64,000 nt of DNA, from NCBI GenBank assembly GCA_030744435.1, contig JASLQO010000015.1, forward strand, positions 21,584-85,583, written 5' to 3'. The notes under the pieces are model-generated. The model ran no database searches. It was not told where the DNA came from and saw only the letters and a program-made list of their open reading frames with translations. Below are positions 17,118-26,444 of the stretch, piece after piece; position 1 is the first letter of the stretch, and each line of letters begins with the position of its first letter. The stretch comes from JASLQO01 sp002327525 (lineage in GTDB: Bacteria; Pseudomonadota; Gammaproteobacteria; Pseudomonadales; Azotimanducaceae). The position numbers were made by a program, and so were the translations under genes.

Positions 17118-18917
17118 TTGCAAAGAGAACAGGTGAAGCCGACCAATATCTTCGATCCCAACTACTTTCACAAAGTCGTCGACTGCCAGTGGGCCTGTCC
17201 GGCGCATACCCCGGTGCCTGAGTACATACGGCTCATTGCGCAGGAACACTACACACAAGCATACATGCTCAACTGGGATTCGAACGTCTTTCCGGGCATT
17301 CTGGGTCGTACCTGCGACCGGCCCTGCGAGCCTGCCTGTCGGCGTGTGCGCACCGAGGAGAAGGCGGTTGCCATCTGCCGGTTGAAACGCGTGGCTGCTG
17401 ATCACAAGGGCGACGTAACTCCTTTTCTCCCGCGAGTGCCGACAGCCAAGAATGGCAAACGGGCGGCGCTGCTCGGTGCCGGCCCGGCTTCGCTAGCCGT
17501 GGCGCGTGACCTGCTGCCCTTCGGCTACGAAGTGCACATGTTCGACAAGGATCCCGCAGGCGGCGGCATGATGCGTAGTCAGATACCGGCCTTTCGTCTG
17601 CCGGAGAGCGTCCTCGACGAGGAGGTGGATCTCATTGTCAACATGGGTGTGGACACACATTTTGGCGAGGAGATAACGAGTATGCAGGCCATGCTCGATA
17701 AAGGTTACGACGCCTACTTCGTGGGGACGGGTGCTCCAAGGGGCCGCGACCTGGAACTGCCTGGCAGGCAGGAAGTGGACCAGCACATCTCCGTCGGCAT
17801 CGACTGGCTTTCGAGTGTCGCGTTCGGACATACGACGGAAATCACCGGTAAGGTGCTCGTGATGGGCGGAGGCAACACGGCAATGGACTGCTGCCGTACT
17901 GCCAAGCGCCTCGGTGCCGAGAGCGTTGATATCGTAGTGCGTTCGGCATTCGAGGTGATGAAGGCATCTGACTGGGAAAAGGAAGATGCCATGGCCGAGG
18001 GTATCCCGATCATAAACAACCGGCCGCCGAAGGAGTTCGTGCACGAGAACGGTAAACTCACCGGCGTGTGGTTTGAGTGTGTGAAACCCGTCAAGGGCGA
18101 GGATGGCCGGCTGCGCTACGAACCGAGTGGCGAGCCGGATGTGTTCATGGAGTGCGACCACATACTGATGGCGATTGGTCAGGAGAACCACTGTCCGTGG
18201 ATCGAGCGCGATATCGGGATCGAATTCGACAAATGGGACTGTCCGAAACTCGATGAGGACACACTACAGTCGACGCACCCGAAGGTTTTCTTCGGGGGTG
18301 ATTCCGCTTTCGGGCCGGAGAACATCATCTGGGCCTCGGCCCAGGCACACAAGGCGGCGATATCCATGCACCTGTTCATGCAGGGCAGGGATCTGCGCTC
18401 GGAGCGACCGCCGGAAGGGTTGAATCTGATCAGTCAGAAGATGGGTGTGCACGAGTGGAGCTACGACAGCGAACACGATACCTCCATGCGCTTCCTGGTG
18501 CCGCACGCGGACAAGAGGGCCGCGCTCAAAGACATAAAGATGGAGGTAGAGCTCGGCTTCAACGAGGAACTGGCCGCCAAGGAAGCCCAGCGCTGTCTGA
18601 ATTGCGACATGCAGACAGTTTTCACAGACCGGTTGTGTATCGAGTGTGATGCCTGCGTCGACATCTGCCCCATGGACTGTATCTCGTTCACCAGCAACGG
18701 CGAGGAACAGGAGATGCGCGTGCGCCTGACTGCGCCTGCGGCAAACGCCGAACAGGACCTGTACGTGTCCGCGGCACTCGGCACGGGCCGGGTCATGGTG
18801 AAGGACGAGGATGTGTGCCTGCATTGTGGTTTGTGCGCGGAGCGTTGCCCCACCAACGCGTGGGACATGCAGAAATCCGTGTTGCACGTGCCGCAATTGG
18901 GATCTTTCGCCGAATGA
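17118..18917 (+). CDS. korC: FAD/NAD(P)-binding, GltD-like subunit of a 2-oxoacid oxidoreductase
   Basis: 599 residues. The N-terminal cysteine-rich GltD-type domain (VVDCQWACPAHTPVPEYIRL, TCDRPCEPACRR) is followed by an FAD Rossmann motif (AALLGAGPASLAVARDL) and an NAD(P) motif (VLVMGGGNTAMDCCRTAKRL). Two C-terminal [4Fe-4S] motifs follow (CIECDACVDICPMDC, CLHCGLCAERCPTNA). It would pass electrons from the oxoacid-oxidising subunits to NAD(P)+. The KorABC type described in Azoarcus evansii is the closest precedent I know. Translation starts at TTG 17118 or, about as likely, GTG 17133 just after AAGAGA. Its stop overlaps korA (ATGA). Confidence 0.82.
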   Translation: MQREQVKPTNIFDPNYFHKVVDCQWACPAHTPVPEYIRLIAQEHYTQAYMLNWDSNVFPGILGRTCDRPCEPACRRVRTEEKAVAICRLKRVAADHKGDVTPFLPRVPTAKNGKRAALLGAGPASLAVARDLLPFGYEVHMFDKDPAGGGMMRSQIPAFRLPESVLDEEVDLIVNMGVDTHFGEEITSMQAMLDKGYDAYFVGTGAPRGRDLELPGRQEVDQHISVGIDWLSSVAFGHTTEITGKVLVMGGGNTAMDCCRTAKRLGAESVDIVVRSAFEVMKASDWEKEDAMAEGIPIINNRPPKEFVHENGKLTGVWFECVKPVKGEDGRLRYEPSGEPDVFMECDHILMAIGQENHCPWIERDIGIEFDKWDCPKLDEDTLQSTHPKVFFGGDSAFGPENIIWASAQAHKAAISMHLFMQGRDLRSERPPEGLNLISQKMGVHEWSYDSEHDTSMRFLVPHADKRAALKDIKMEVELGFNEELAAKEAQRCLNCDMQTVFTDRLCIECDACVDICPMDCISFTSNGEEQEMRVRLTAPAANAEQDLYVSAALGTGRVMVKDEDVCLHCGLCAERCPTNAWDMQKSVLHVPQLGSFAE

Positions 18918-20728
18918 CCATGTACAACGACTTCGTCATCCGCTTTGCTAACGTCAACGGCTCCGGCTCGGCAAGTGCCAATGGAATGTTCGCCAAGGCG
19001 CTGTATCGCATGGGCATACCGGTGGCCACGCGCAACATCTTCCCATCCAACATTCAGGGTCTGCCAACGTGGTTTGAGGTGCGTGTCAGCGAGAAGGGCT
19101 ATCTGGGACGACGCGAAGGCGTCGACATCATGGTGGCGATGAACGCGGAAACGCTGGCTGACGACGTGGCGAGCATCAAGCCAGGGGGGTATCTGTTTTA
19201 CGACAGCTCGAAACAGCTGACCTGGGCGTTGCGCAGGGATGACATCACCGAGATCGGCATGCCGATCTCGACGCTCCTGTTACCTGAATTCGCCGATCCA
19301 AAACAACGTGGGCTGTTCAAGAACATCGTCTATCTCGGAGCACTCTCGGCACTATTGAACATCGAGTTCGAAGTCATCACCGGCATGGTCTCCACACAGT
19401 ACAAAGGCAAGGATGACCTGATCGCCCCCAACATTCACGCACTCGAGATCGGACGTCGCTATGCACTCGATTACCTCGACGCTCCGCTGCCGATACAGGT
19501 GCGTCGTAGCGACGGTGTGGGCGATCGCATCATGGTGGATGGCAATACTGCCGCAGCGCTCGGTTCCCTCTATGGCGGGGCTACGGTGTGTGCGTGGTAC
19601 CCCATCACACCCTCCACGTCGGTGGCGGAAGCGTTCGAGAAGTATGCCAATCAGCTGCGCAAGGATGAGTCCGGCCGGCGTAAGTTCGCGGTCGTGCAGT
19701 CCGAGGACGAGTTGTCGGCCATCGGTATCGTCATCGGTGCGGCCTGGAACGGCGCGCGCTCGTTTACCGTGACCAGCGGTCCCGGCGTATCGCTAATGTC
19801 GGAGTTCCTGGGACTCGCTTACTTTGCGGAGATTCCAATGGTGCTATGGGACATTCAGCGCGCGGGACCCTCGACCGGTATGCCCACCCGCACGCAACAA
19901 GGCGATCTGTTGTCCTGCGCGTATGCATCGCACGGCGATACCAAACATCCGCTGCTGTTTCCGTCGACCCCCAGGGAATGCTTCGACTTTGGTGCTCAGT
20001 CACTCGATCTCGCGGATCGGCTGCAGACCCCGATCATCATCCTGAGTGACCTCGAGCTTGGTATGAACGACAGTCTCTGCGATCCCTTTGCATGGGATAC
20101 GAAACAGCGTTACGACCGCGGCAAGGTGCTAAACGCCGAGCAGCTGGAAGAAGCGGGGCAGTTCGGTCGCTACCTCGATGTGGATGGCGACGGTATCGGC
20201 TATCGCACATACCCGGGTACCCACCCGGAAAAGGGCGCGTTTTTCACCAGGGGTACCTCCCGGGACGAATTCGCCGCCTATACAGAGAGCCCGGACGCCT
20301 ACCAGCGCAACATGGAGCGATTGGTGTACAAGTGGGAGACTGCGGCCAAGATCGTGCCCCAGGCGGTGGTGCACGATGCTGGTGAGGCCGCCGGGATTCT
20401 CTATTATGGCACGAGTGCTGCACCCATGACGGAAACACTCGACATGTTGGCGGAGGATGGCATCAGTCTAGATCGAATTCGCGTTCGCGCTTTCCCGTTC
20501 GGCGAGGAGGTCATGACGTTTCTCGAGCGCCACGAGATCGTGTTCGTTGTGGACCAGAACCGCGACTCCCAGATGCGTACGTTGCTCGTAAACGAGCTGG
20601 AACTGGATCCTGCCGCGCTGATCCCGGGTCGCTACTACGCGGGGCTTTCCATTTCCGCAGATACGATCTACAGCCAGGTGAAAGCCTACTTCGAAGTAAC
20701 CCGCCGACCGCGGATCAAGCGCGCCTGA
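18914..20728 (+). CDS. korA: 2-oxoacid:acceptor oxidoreductase, fused gamma-alpha subunit
   Basis: 604 residues from the ATG at 18914, which overlaps the korC stop. The first 190 or so residues are a gamma domain (RFANVNGSGSASANGMFAKA ... GVDIMVAMNAETL). The rest is the alpha subunit with VCAWYPITPSTSVAEAFEKY and the TPP-enzyme pyrimidine-type core (SGPGVSLMSEFLGLAYFAEI). With korB it oxidatively decarboxylates a 2-oxoacid to the acyl-CoA. A gamma-alpha fusion is typical of 2-oxoglutarate-type enzymes, so 2-oxoglutarate is the most likely substrate, though this is inferred. The longer frame back to 18815 lies inside korC and is not the start. Confidence 0.85.
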   Translation: MTMYNDFVIRFANVNGSGSASANGMFAKALYRMGIPVATRNIFPSNIQGLPTWFEVRVSEKGYLGRREGVDIMVAMNAETLADDVASIKPGGYLFYDSSKQLTWALRRDDITEIGMPISTLLLPEFADPKQRGLFKNIVYLGALSALLNIEFEVITGMVSTQYKGKDDLIAPNIHALEIGRRYALDYLDAPLPIQVRRSDGVGDRIMVDGNTAAALGSLYGGATVCAWYPITPSTSVAEAFEKYANQLRKDESGRRKFAVVQSEDELSAIGIVIGAAWNGARSFTVTSGPGVSLMSEFLGLAYFAEIPMVLWDIQRAGPSTGMPTRTQQGDLLSCAYASHGDTKHPLLFPSTPRECFDFGAQSLDLADRLQTPIIILSDLELGMNDSLCDPFAWDTKQRYDRGKVLNAEQLEEAGQFGRYLDVDGDGIGYRTYPGTHPEKGAFFTRGTSRDEFAAYTESPDAYQRNMERLVYKWETAAKIVPQAVVHDAGEAAGILYYGTSAAPMTETLDMLAEDGISLDRIRVRAFPFGEEVMTFLERHEIVFVVDQNRDSQMRTLLVNELELDPAALIPGRYYAGLSISADTIYSQVKAYFEVTRRPRIKRA

Positions 20729-20739
20729 CGGAGACGTTC

Positions 20740-21795
20740 ATGACCTTTGTCGCCAAACCGAAAGTCCACCATCCGCTGTTACCGGTCAGCGACCTTGGCC
20801 TCACGCGGCGTGACTACGAGGGTTCGGTATCCACGTTGTGTGCCGGGTGCGGTCACGACTCGGTGAGTGCAGCCATCGTGCGGGCGTGCGCTGAGCTGAG
20901 TATTCCGCCGCACCGCTTTGCCAAGGTGTCGGGCATAGGTTGTTCGTCCAAGACACCGAGTTATTTCCTGTCCAAATCACATGGGTTCAATTCGGTGCAT
21001 GGTCGTATGCCGAGCGTCGCCACGGGCGCGAACATGGCGAATCGGGATCTGTTTTGCGTAGGTGTGTCGGGGGACGGTGACAGTGCGTCCATCGGACTCG
21101 GCCAGTTTGCCCATGTGGTGCGCCGCCGCATCAATATGGTCTACATCGTGGACAACAACGGCATCTACGGTCTGACCAAGGGTCAGTTTTCCGCCACCAA
21201 CGATAAGGGCTCCACCAACAAGAAGGGGGTGCCCAACCTGCACGAACCCATCGACCTCGTCAGTATGGCGCTGCAAATCGGTGCGAGTTTCGTCGCCCGC
21301 AGCTTTTCCGGGGACAAGCGCCAGCTGGTGCCGCTGATCAAGGCGGCGCTAATGCACCGCGGCGTGTCGTTCCTGGACGTGATCTCGCCGTGTGTTGCCT
21401 TCAATAATCACAACGGATCTACCAAGAGCTACGAGTACGTACGCGGACATGGCGGTAGTGTGGTAAACGCCGAGTTCTTCGCTCGTCACGAAGAGATCAC
21501 GGCCGACTACGCGCCGGGCACGCGGGAAGATGTGCGGATGCCGGACGGTTCGACCCTTCAGCTGTACAAACTCGACGACGACTACGATGTACATGACCGG
21601 GTGGGTGCGCTCAACTACATGCAGCGCCGCGCTCAGGAAGGCGACGTGGTCACGGGACTTCTGTACGTGGATCCGAATACCTTCGATTGTCACGAGGTGC
21701 TTGGCACGGTCGATACGCCGCTCAACGAGCTAAATGAGACTGATCTGTGTCCGGGGAGCGCGGCGCTGGCGGAGCTGAACGAGAGCTTTCGGTAG
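20740..21795 (+). CDS. korB: 2-oxoacid:acceptor oxidoreductase, beta (TPP-binding) subunit
   Basis: 351 residues with CAGCGHDSVSAAIVRACAEL at the N-terminus, the TPP/Mg signature GDGDSASIG and NNGIYGLTKGQFSATNDKGS. It binds thiamine diphosphate and catalyses decarboxylation, with electrons leaving through Fe-S clusters. It starts 12 bp after korA and is the last gene of korCAB. No separate ferredoxin-like delta subunit is present; the clusters in korC probably fill that role. Confidence 0.87.
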   Translation: MTFVAKPKVHHPLLPVSDLGLTRRDYEGSVSTLCAGCGHDSVSAAIVRACAELSIPPHRFAKVSGIGCSSKTPSYFLSKSHGFNSVHGRMPSVATGANMANRDLFCVGVSGDGDSASIGLGQFAHVVRRRINMVYIVDNNGIYGLTKGQFSATNDKGSTNKKGVPNLHEPIDLVSMALQIGASFVARSFSGDKRQLVPLIKAALMHRGVSFLDVISPCVAFNNHNGSTKSYEYVRGHGGSVVNAEFFARHEEITADYAPGTREDVRMPDGSTLQLYKLDDDYDVHDRVGALNYMQRRAQEGDVVTGLLYVDPNTFDCHEVLGTVDTPLNELNETDLCPGSAALAELNESFR

Positions 21796-21970
21796 GCTGT
21801 TTTGTTGTCGTCTACGTCGGATGCGTCGGATCTAACGTGGTCGAGATTTGGGGAACCGGCGGGGTTGGATGTCGCGCGAGGGGAGGCTTCACGAGGGTTG
21901 GTGATGTGGGGGTTTCGAAGCCATTGTGCCGGGTCAGGGTGCAGGGAGTTGGCCGGCTTTGCGAAACTTG

Positions 21971-21990
21971 AACGCGGTTCGCGTTTTTTT
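21971..21990 (+). terminator. Intrinsic terminator downstream of korB
   Basis: AACGCG-GTT-CGCGTT stem-loop followed by a run of T. Stem of 6 bp. It lies 175 bp after the korB stop, leaving a long 3' untranslated stretch, and upstream of the gap promoter. Confidence 0.6.
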
Positions 21991-22068
21991 CTTCGCTCGT
22001 ATACATTTATTTCCCGGATATGTGCGCTAAAACCGGGCAAATATGCGGCAAATCGCGTTTGACCTCTA

Positions 22069-22074
22069 TATAAT
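22069..22074 (+). promoter_or_regulatory. Candidate -10 box for gap
   Basis: TATAAT followed by CCGCGC. The same 12 bases, TATAATCCGCGC, recur at the nqr promoter (23720). There is no good -35 at 16-18 bp; GCGGCA at 22045 matches only in part. The C/G-rich bases after the -10 resemble a discriminator of stringently controlled promoters. Confidence 0.45.
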
Positions 22075-22118
22075 CCGCGCCGTTTTCACACCCCCCCTCA
22101 AAGGAAAGAGGAGCTAAC

Positions 22119-23588
22119 GTGGCACTACCCAGTCTCGATGACTACTTCCCCGACTGGAAAGAGCGCGAAGCGCTCGCGGAGGCGATGATCCCGATCATCG
22201 GACGGCTGTACCGTAAAAATGTCGTGACGTACTGTTATGGACGGGCGCTTTACAATCAGAGTGTTGTCCAGATCATGAAGACCCACCGTTACGTGCGTCA
22301 GATTGCGGAGAACGAACTTTCCGAATTCGAGAGCTATCCCATCCTTGAGGCGCTTTCTCAGCTCGACCTGGGCCCGTCCCATGTCGACGTCGGGAAGCTC
22401 GCCATCACCTACATGGATGAGAGTGAGAATAGCGAGATGAGGCCCCTCGATTTCGTGAAACGCGAATGTGCAAAGGTGATCGGGCGTCACGTGCCGCCCG
22501 TCGAGAAGCCTCAGGATATCGTGTTGTATGGGTTCGGGCGCATAGGGCGCCTGCTCACGCGTCTGCTGGTGGAGAAGACGGGCAGCGGAGAGCAGCTTCG
22601 CCTGCGCGCAATAGTCGTGCGCAAGGGCAGCGATGACGATCTGGTCAAGCGCGCGAGCCTGCTGCGGCGCGATTCCGTGCACGGGGCTTTTCTAGGTACG
22701 TTGCGCATCGATCATGAGAATTGCTGCCTCATCGCCAACGGCAACGTCATCAGGGTGATCTATGCGAGTGGGCCGGATCAGGTTGATTACGAATCCTATG
22801 GCATCCACGACGCCATCGTGATCGACAACACCGGTGTGTGGCGTGACGAAGAAGGCCTCGGGCTGCACCTGAAGAACAAAGGTGCGGCGAAGGTGATTCT
22901 GACCGCACCCGCGAAGGGCGACCTGAAGAACATCGTCTCAGGATTGAATTCCGATATTCTGGAACCAACCGACAGCATCATCGGTGCGGCATCCTGTACG
23001 ACCAATGCCATCGTGCCGGTCCTGAAGGCGGTCAATGACGAGTATGAAATCGTCCACGGCCACATGGAAACCGTGCACGCGTACACCAATGATCAAAACC
23101 TGATCGACAACTATCACAAGAAGAACCGGCGCGGGCGCGGCGCGCCGCTGAACATGGTGATTACCGAAACCGGGGCATCCAAGGCGGTCGTGAAACTCCT
23201 GCCTGAACTGGAGGGCAAGTTGACCGGTAACGCCATCCGCGTACCGACCCCCAACGTGTCGCTGGCAATTCTCAATCTCACGCTCGGTCGTGAGACATCG
23301 ACCAACGAGGTCAACGACTTTCTGCGAAATACGTCGCTGCATTCCGAATTACAGAGGCAAATCGACTTCACGCGCTCTCCGGAGGTGGTGTCGTCAGACT
23401 TCGTCGGCAACCGGCATGCCTGCATCGTCGATGGCGGCGCGACGCTCGCGCGGGACAACCGGATTGTGTTGTACGTGTGGTACGACAACGAATTCGGCTA
23501 CGCCTGTCAGGTAGTGCGCGTCGTGCAGAAGTGGGCCGGAATCTCGTACCCCCTGGTACCCAAGGACGTCGACAAACAGGGCTTTTAG
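22119..23588 (+). CDS. gap: Glyceraldehyde-3-phosphate dehydrogenase, long form
   Basis: 489 residues. The first 125 or so form an extension (SLDDYFPDWKEREALAEAMI ...) seen in the PA3001-like subgroup beside mfd and nqr. The GAPDH core follows: VLYGFGRIGRLLTRLL (NAD-binding), ASCTTNAIVPVLKAVNDEY with the catalytic Cys, the conserved HAYTNDQNLID, and WYDNEFGYACQVVRVV. It interconverts glyceraldehyde-3-phosphate and 1,3-bisphosphoglycerate. GTG start with GAGGAG six bases upstream. Its role versus a standard-length GAPDH elsewhere (possibly gluconeogenic) cannot be told from this window. Confidence 0.92.
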   Translation: MALPSLDDYFPDWKEREALAEAMIPIIGRLYRKNVVTYCYGRALYNQSVVQIMKTHRYVRQIAENELSEFESYPILEALSQLDLGPSHVDVGKLAITYMDESENSEMRPLDFVKRECAKVIGRHVPPVEKPQDIVLYGFGRIGRLLTRLLVEKTGSGEQLRLRAIVVRKGSDDDLVKRASLLRRDSVHGAFLGTLRIDHENCCLIANGNVIRVIYASGPDQVDYESYGIHDAIVIDNTGVWRDEEGLGLHLKNKGAAKVILTAPAKGDLKNIVSGLNSDILEPTDSIIGAASCTTNAIVPVLKAVNDEYEIVHGHMETVHAYTNDQNLIDNYHKKNRRGRGAPLNMVITETGASKAVVKLLPELEGKLTGNAIRVPTPNVSLAILNLTLGRETSTNEVNDFLRNTSLHSELQRQIDFTRSPEVVSSDFVGNRHACIVDGGATLARDNRIVLYVWYDNEFGYACQVVRVVQKWAGISYPLVPKDVDKQGF

Positions 23589-23610
23589 TGGAGCAAGCGG
23601 TGCATAGGCA

Positions 23611-23670
23611 CCCCCCGCTCCTGTAGCGATCCCGCTCGCGGGGGGCGCGCAACGCGCCGCAGTTGCGCGC
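23611..23670 (+). terminator. Two adjacent hairpins downstream of gap
   Basis: First hairpin: CCCCCCGC (23611) with GCGGGGGG (23638), with a possible inner AGCG/CGCT pair. Second: GCGCGCAAC (23645) with GTTGCGCGC (23662), 9 bp with an 8-base loop. They share one base, so they may compete. Neither has a T tract, so termination is plausible but not certain; a structured 3' end is an alternative. Confidence 0.4.
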
Positions 23671-23695
23671 GACAGGTCTATACGTGAATACCCCA

Positions 23696-23725
23696 TTGGC
23701 ATCCAGGCAATGCCCCCACTATAAT
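23696..23725 (+). promoter_or_regulatory. Promoter of the nqr operon
   Basis: TTGGCA, 18-bp spacer, TATAAT, with CCGCGC just after the -10. It would give a leader of about 175 bases before nqrA. The -10 plus discriminator is identical to that before gap. Confidence 0.65.
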
Positions 23726-23910
23726 CCGCGCGGTCTGAACGGGGGCCAGCGCGTGGTGCCCCGATTCTCCAATGCATCACGGTCATGGCGCGGCATGTTG
23801 AGCGCGTGATACCCGGATATTGAACAACCGATCCTCACACGAGGGGCGAGAGTTACCTTTGTGGATCGCGGAGTGATTCGCAGACAAGTTGCAGGAAATC
23901 AGCAACACAT

Positions 23911-25254
23911 ATGATCAAGACTAAGAAGGGCCTGGACCTCCCTATCGCCGGGGTGCCAGAGCAGACGATCGAGGCTGCGCACCCGATCCGCACGGCAGCC
24001 GTGCTCGGTGAAGACTACCCCGGCATGAAACCCACCATGGCCGTTCGTGAGGGCGATGTCGTCAAACGCGGTGGCTTACTGTTCACAGACAAGCAAAACG
24101 ACGGCGTGCGTTTCACCTCTCCGGTGGCTGGCCGGATTCTCGGAGTCAATCGGGGAGCGAAGCGCGCCCTGATGAGTGTCACGATAGAAGTAGACGGAGA
24201 TGACGCCGAGCGGTTTCTCAAGCTCCCGGCGAACGAACTGGGTGCCCTGTCGCGCGAACAGATCGTTGAGAACCTGGTCACAAGCGGACTGTGGACGGCA
24301 TTGCGCACGCGTCCCTACAGCAAGGTGCCCGCAATCGACTCGGCACCGGCGTCGCTGTTCGTAACGGCCATGGATACCGCTCCCCTGGCGGCGGATCCGG
24401 TCGTCGTGATAGAGCAGCGCGCTACCGAGTTCGCGGTCGGTCTCGATATTCTGGCCAAACTGACCGAAGGGCCGGTGTACGTGTGTCAGGCAGCGGGACG
24501 GTTCCTGCCCAGTGGCGAGAACACCCAGGTACAGGTGTATGAGTTCAGCGGTCCGCATCCAGCCGGATTGCCTGGGACCCATATACATTTTCTCGATCCC
24601 GTCGGACCCGAGAAGACGGTTTGGTTCATTAATTACCAGGACGTCATAGCGGTGGGCGCACAGTTCCTCAGCGGAGAACTGGTCAACGAGCGGGTGATCG
24701 CGCTCGGTGGGCCAGTCGTGGCGAAACCGCGGTTGCTACGCACCGTTCTCGGTGCCAGCACTGATGAGCTGACGGCGGGTGAATTGGAGGGCAGAGATCT
24801 GCGCGTGATATCGGGTTCGGTGCTGTCCGGTCGCATGGCCGATGGTCCGGAAGCGTTTCTCGGACGCTACCACAATCAAGTGTCCGTGCTGGCGGAAGAC
24901 CGCAAACGTCGTTTCATCGGTTTTCTGGCACCGGGGTTGCGGCGACACTCGGTGACTCCTACCTATTTTGCATGGTGGCTGGGTAAGAAGGATCTGATCT
25001 TCAACACGTCGACCAATGGCAGTGCGCGCGCGATGGTTCCCATTGGCAGCTACGAGAAAGTCATGCCGTTGGACATTCTCGCGACGCAATTATTGCGCGC
25101 CCTGCTCACCGGAGATCTCGACTTGGCCATTGCGCTCGGCGCCCTCGAACTCGATGAAGACGATCTGGCGCAGTGCACCTATGCGTGTCCCAGCAAGTAC
25201 GAATACGGACCGGTTCTGCGTACGGTGCTCACCACGATCGAGAAGGAAGGCTAG
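23911..25254 (+). CDS. nqrA: Na+-translocating NADH:quinone reductase subunit A
   Basis: 447 residues. The N-terminus MIKTKKGLDLPIAGVPEQ is diagnostic, followed by RTAAVLGEDYPGMKPTMAVR. NqrA is the cytoplasmic subunit without transmembrane helices, implicated in ubiquinone interaction. It is the first gene of a complete six-gene operon whose later genes overlap or sit within a few bases. It is preceded by a clear promoter about 180 bp upstream. Confidence 0.97.
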   Translation: MIKTKKGLDLPIAGVPEQTIEAAHPIRTAAVLGEDYPGMKPTMAVREGDVVKRGGLLFTDKQNDGVRFTSPVAGRILGVNRGAKRALMSVTIEVDGDDAERFLKLPANELGALSREQIVENLVTSGLWTALRTRPYSKVPAIDSAPASLFVTAMDTAPLAADPVVVIEQRATEFAVGLDILAKLTEGPVYVCQAAGRFLPSGENTQVQVYEFSGPHPAGLPGTHIHFLDPVGPEKTVWFINYQDVIAVGAQFLSGELVNERVIALGGPVVAKPRLLRTVLGASTDELTAGELEGRDLRVISGSVLSGRMADGPEAFLGRYHNQVSVLAEDRKRRFIGFLAPGLRRHSVTPTYFAWWLGKKDLIFNTSTNGSARAMVPIGSYEKVMPLDILATQLLRALLTGDLDLAIALGALELDEDDLAQCTYACPSKYEYGPVLRTVLTTIEKEG

Positions 25255-25256
25255 GC

Positions 25257-26444
25257 GTGAAGATGCTGCGTAGGATCTTGGATCGCGTGGCGCCTCACTT
25301 CGAGGAAGAAGGCAGGCTATCGGCCCTGTTTCCGGTTTACGAGGCCATCGATACCGCATTGTTCACGCCGGGGCACGTCACCGGCGGCGCGAGTCACGTG
25401 CGCGACGGCCTGGATCTGAAACGACTCATGCTGACGGTGTGGTTCGCGGCCTGGATTCCAGTGTTCGTGGGTAGCTACATCGTTGGTTTTCAGGCCAACG
25501 AAGCGATGCAGGTGGCGGGCCTGGCCAGCACGGACAATTGGCGTGCGATCGTTTTGGATGCGCTCATCAACTACGACCACACCAGCATGTGGGACAATTT
25601 CCTACACGGGCTCGCTTACTTCATTCCCCTGTACGTAGTCGTTTTTCTGGTCGGCATCGCGTTCGAGGTCTGGTTTGCCTCCAAGCGCGGGCACGAGATC
25701 AACGAGGGCTTCTTCGTCACTTCGATACTCTTCACCCTGACGCTGCCGCCGGGCACGCCGCTGTGGATGGCCGCGGTCGGTATCGCGTTCGGTGTGGTGA
25801 TCGGCAAGGAAGTGTTCGGTGGGGTGGGCAAGAATTTCCTGAACCCCGCGTTGACGGGGCGCGCATTTTTGTATTTTGCCTACCCGGCGCAGATGTCGGG
25901 CGATGCGGTGTGGGTCGCGGTGGATGGGTTTACGCGGGCCACGCCACTTGGCAACGCGGCCATAGGCGAAGCATACGGGATCGACTTCTGGCAGGCGTTT
26001 TTCGGCAACATGGCGGGATCATTCGGAGAGACCTCCACCCCGGCGATATTGGTGGCGGCTGTCATTTTGCTGGTCACGCGCGTCGCGTCGTGGAGAATTA
26101 TGCTGGGTTGTGTGCTCGGGCTGGTGGGCGCCGCGTGGCTGTTCAACATGATTCCATCGAGCAATCCGATGTTTACCATGACGCCCGCCTGGCACTTAGT
26201 GCTCGGCGGATTCGCATTCGGGGCGGTGTTCATGGCGACTGATCCCGTTTCTGCGGCCATGACTGACACTGGGCGTCTGGTGTACGGCATTCTGATCGGC
26301 GTGATGTGCGTGCTGATCCGGGTCGTCAATCCCGCATTTCCGGAGGGCATGATGTTGGCCATTCTGTTCGGCAACCTGTTCGCACCGCTGATTGATCATT
26401 TCGTCACGCAATCCAATATCAAGCGGAGAATCGCCCGTGGCTGA
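25257..26444 (+). CDS. nqrB: Na+-NQR subunit B
   Basis: 395-residue multi-pass membrane subunit (KMLRRILDRVAPHFEEEGRL at the N-terminus, then about ten hydrophobic segments). DGFTRATPLG corresponds to the covalent FMN site, where a Thr carries the flavin through a phosphoester bond. The GTG at 25257 is preferred over the ATG at 25263 because AGGAAGG ends six bases before it. The start lies 2 bp after the nqrA stop. NqrB carries part of the quinone site and the sodium path. Confidence 0.96.
   Translation: MKMLRRILDRVAPHFEEEGRLSALFPVYEAIDTALFTPGHVTGGASHVRDGLDLKRLMLTVWFAAWIPVFVGSYIVGFQANEAMQVAGLASTDNWRAIVLDALINYDHTSMWDNFLHGLAYFIPLYVVVFLVGIAFEVWFASKRGHEINEGFFVTSILFTLTLPPGTPLWMAAVGIAFGVVIGKEVFGGVGKNFLNPALTGRAFLYFAYPAQMSGDAVWVAVDGFTRATPLGNAAIGEAYGIDFWQAFFGNMAGSFGETSTPAILVAAVILLVTRVASWRIMLGCVLGLVGAAWLFNMIPSSNPMFTMTPAWHLVLGGFAFGAVFMATDPVSAAMTDTGRLVYGILIGVMCVLIRVVNPAFPEGMMLAILFGNLFAPLIDHFVTQSNIKRRIARG

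Larger units (their letters stand above)
21796..22118 (+). other. Intergenic korB-gap: terminator and gap promoter
   Basis: 323 bp with no supported ORF. The first 175 bp are G-rich and end in the hairpin and T run at 21971-21990. The rest carries the gap promoter region, including TATAAT at 22069-22074, and a good ribosome binding site (AAAGGAAAGAGGAG) before gap. Confidence 0.5.

Noticed and set aside
17493..18191. 232-codon minus-strand frame
   Set aside because: Antisense to korC, whose FAD and NAD(P) motifs are on the other strand. No family resemblance.
21747..21971. 74-codon ORF after korB
   Set aside because: It begins inside korB in another frame, is G-rich with no family resemblance, and ends at the terminator hairpin.
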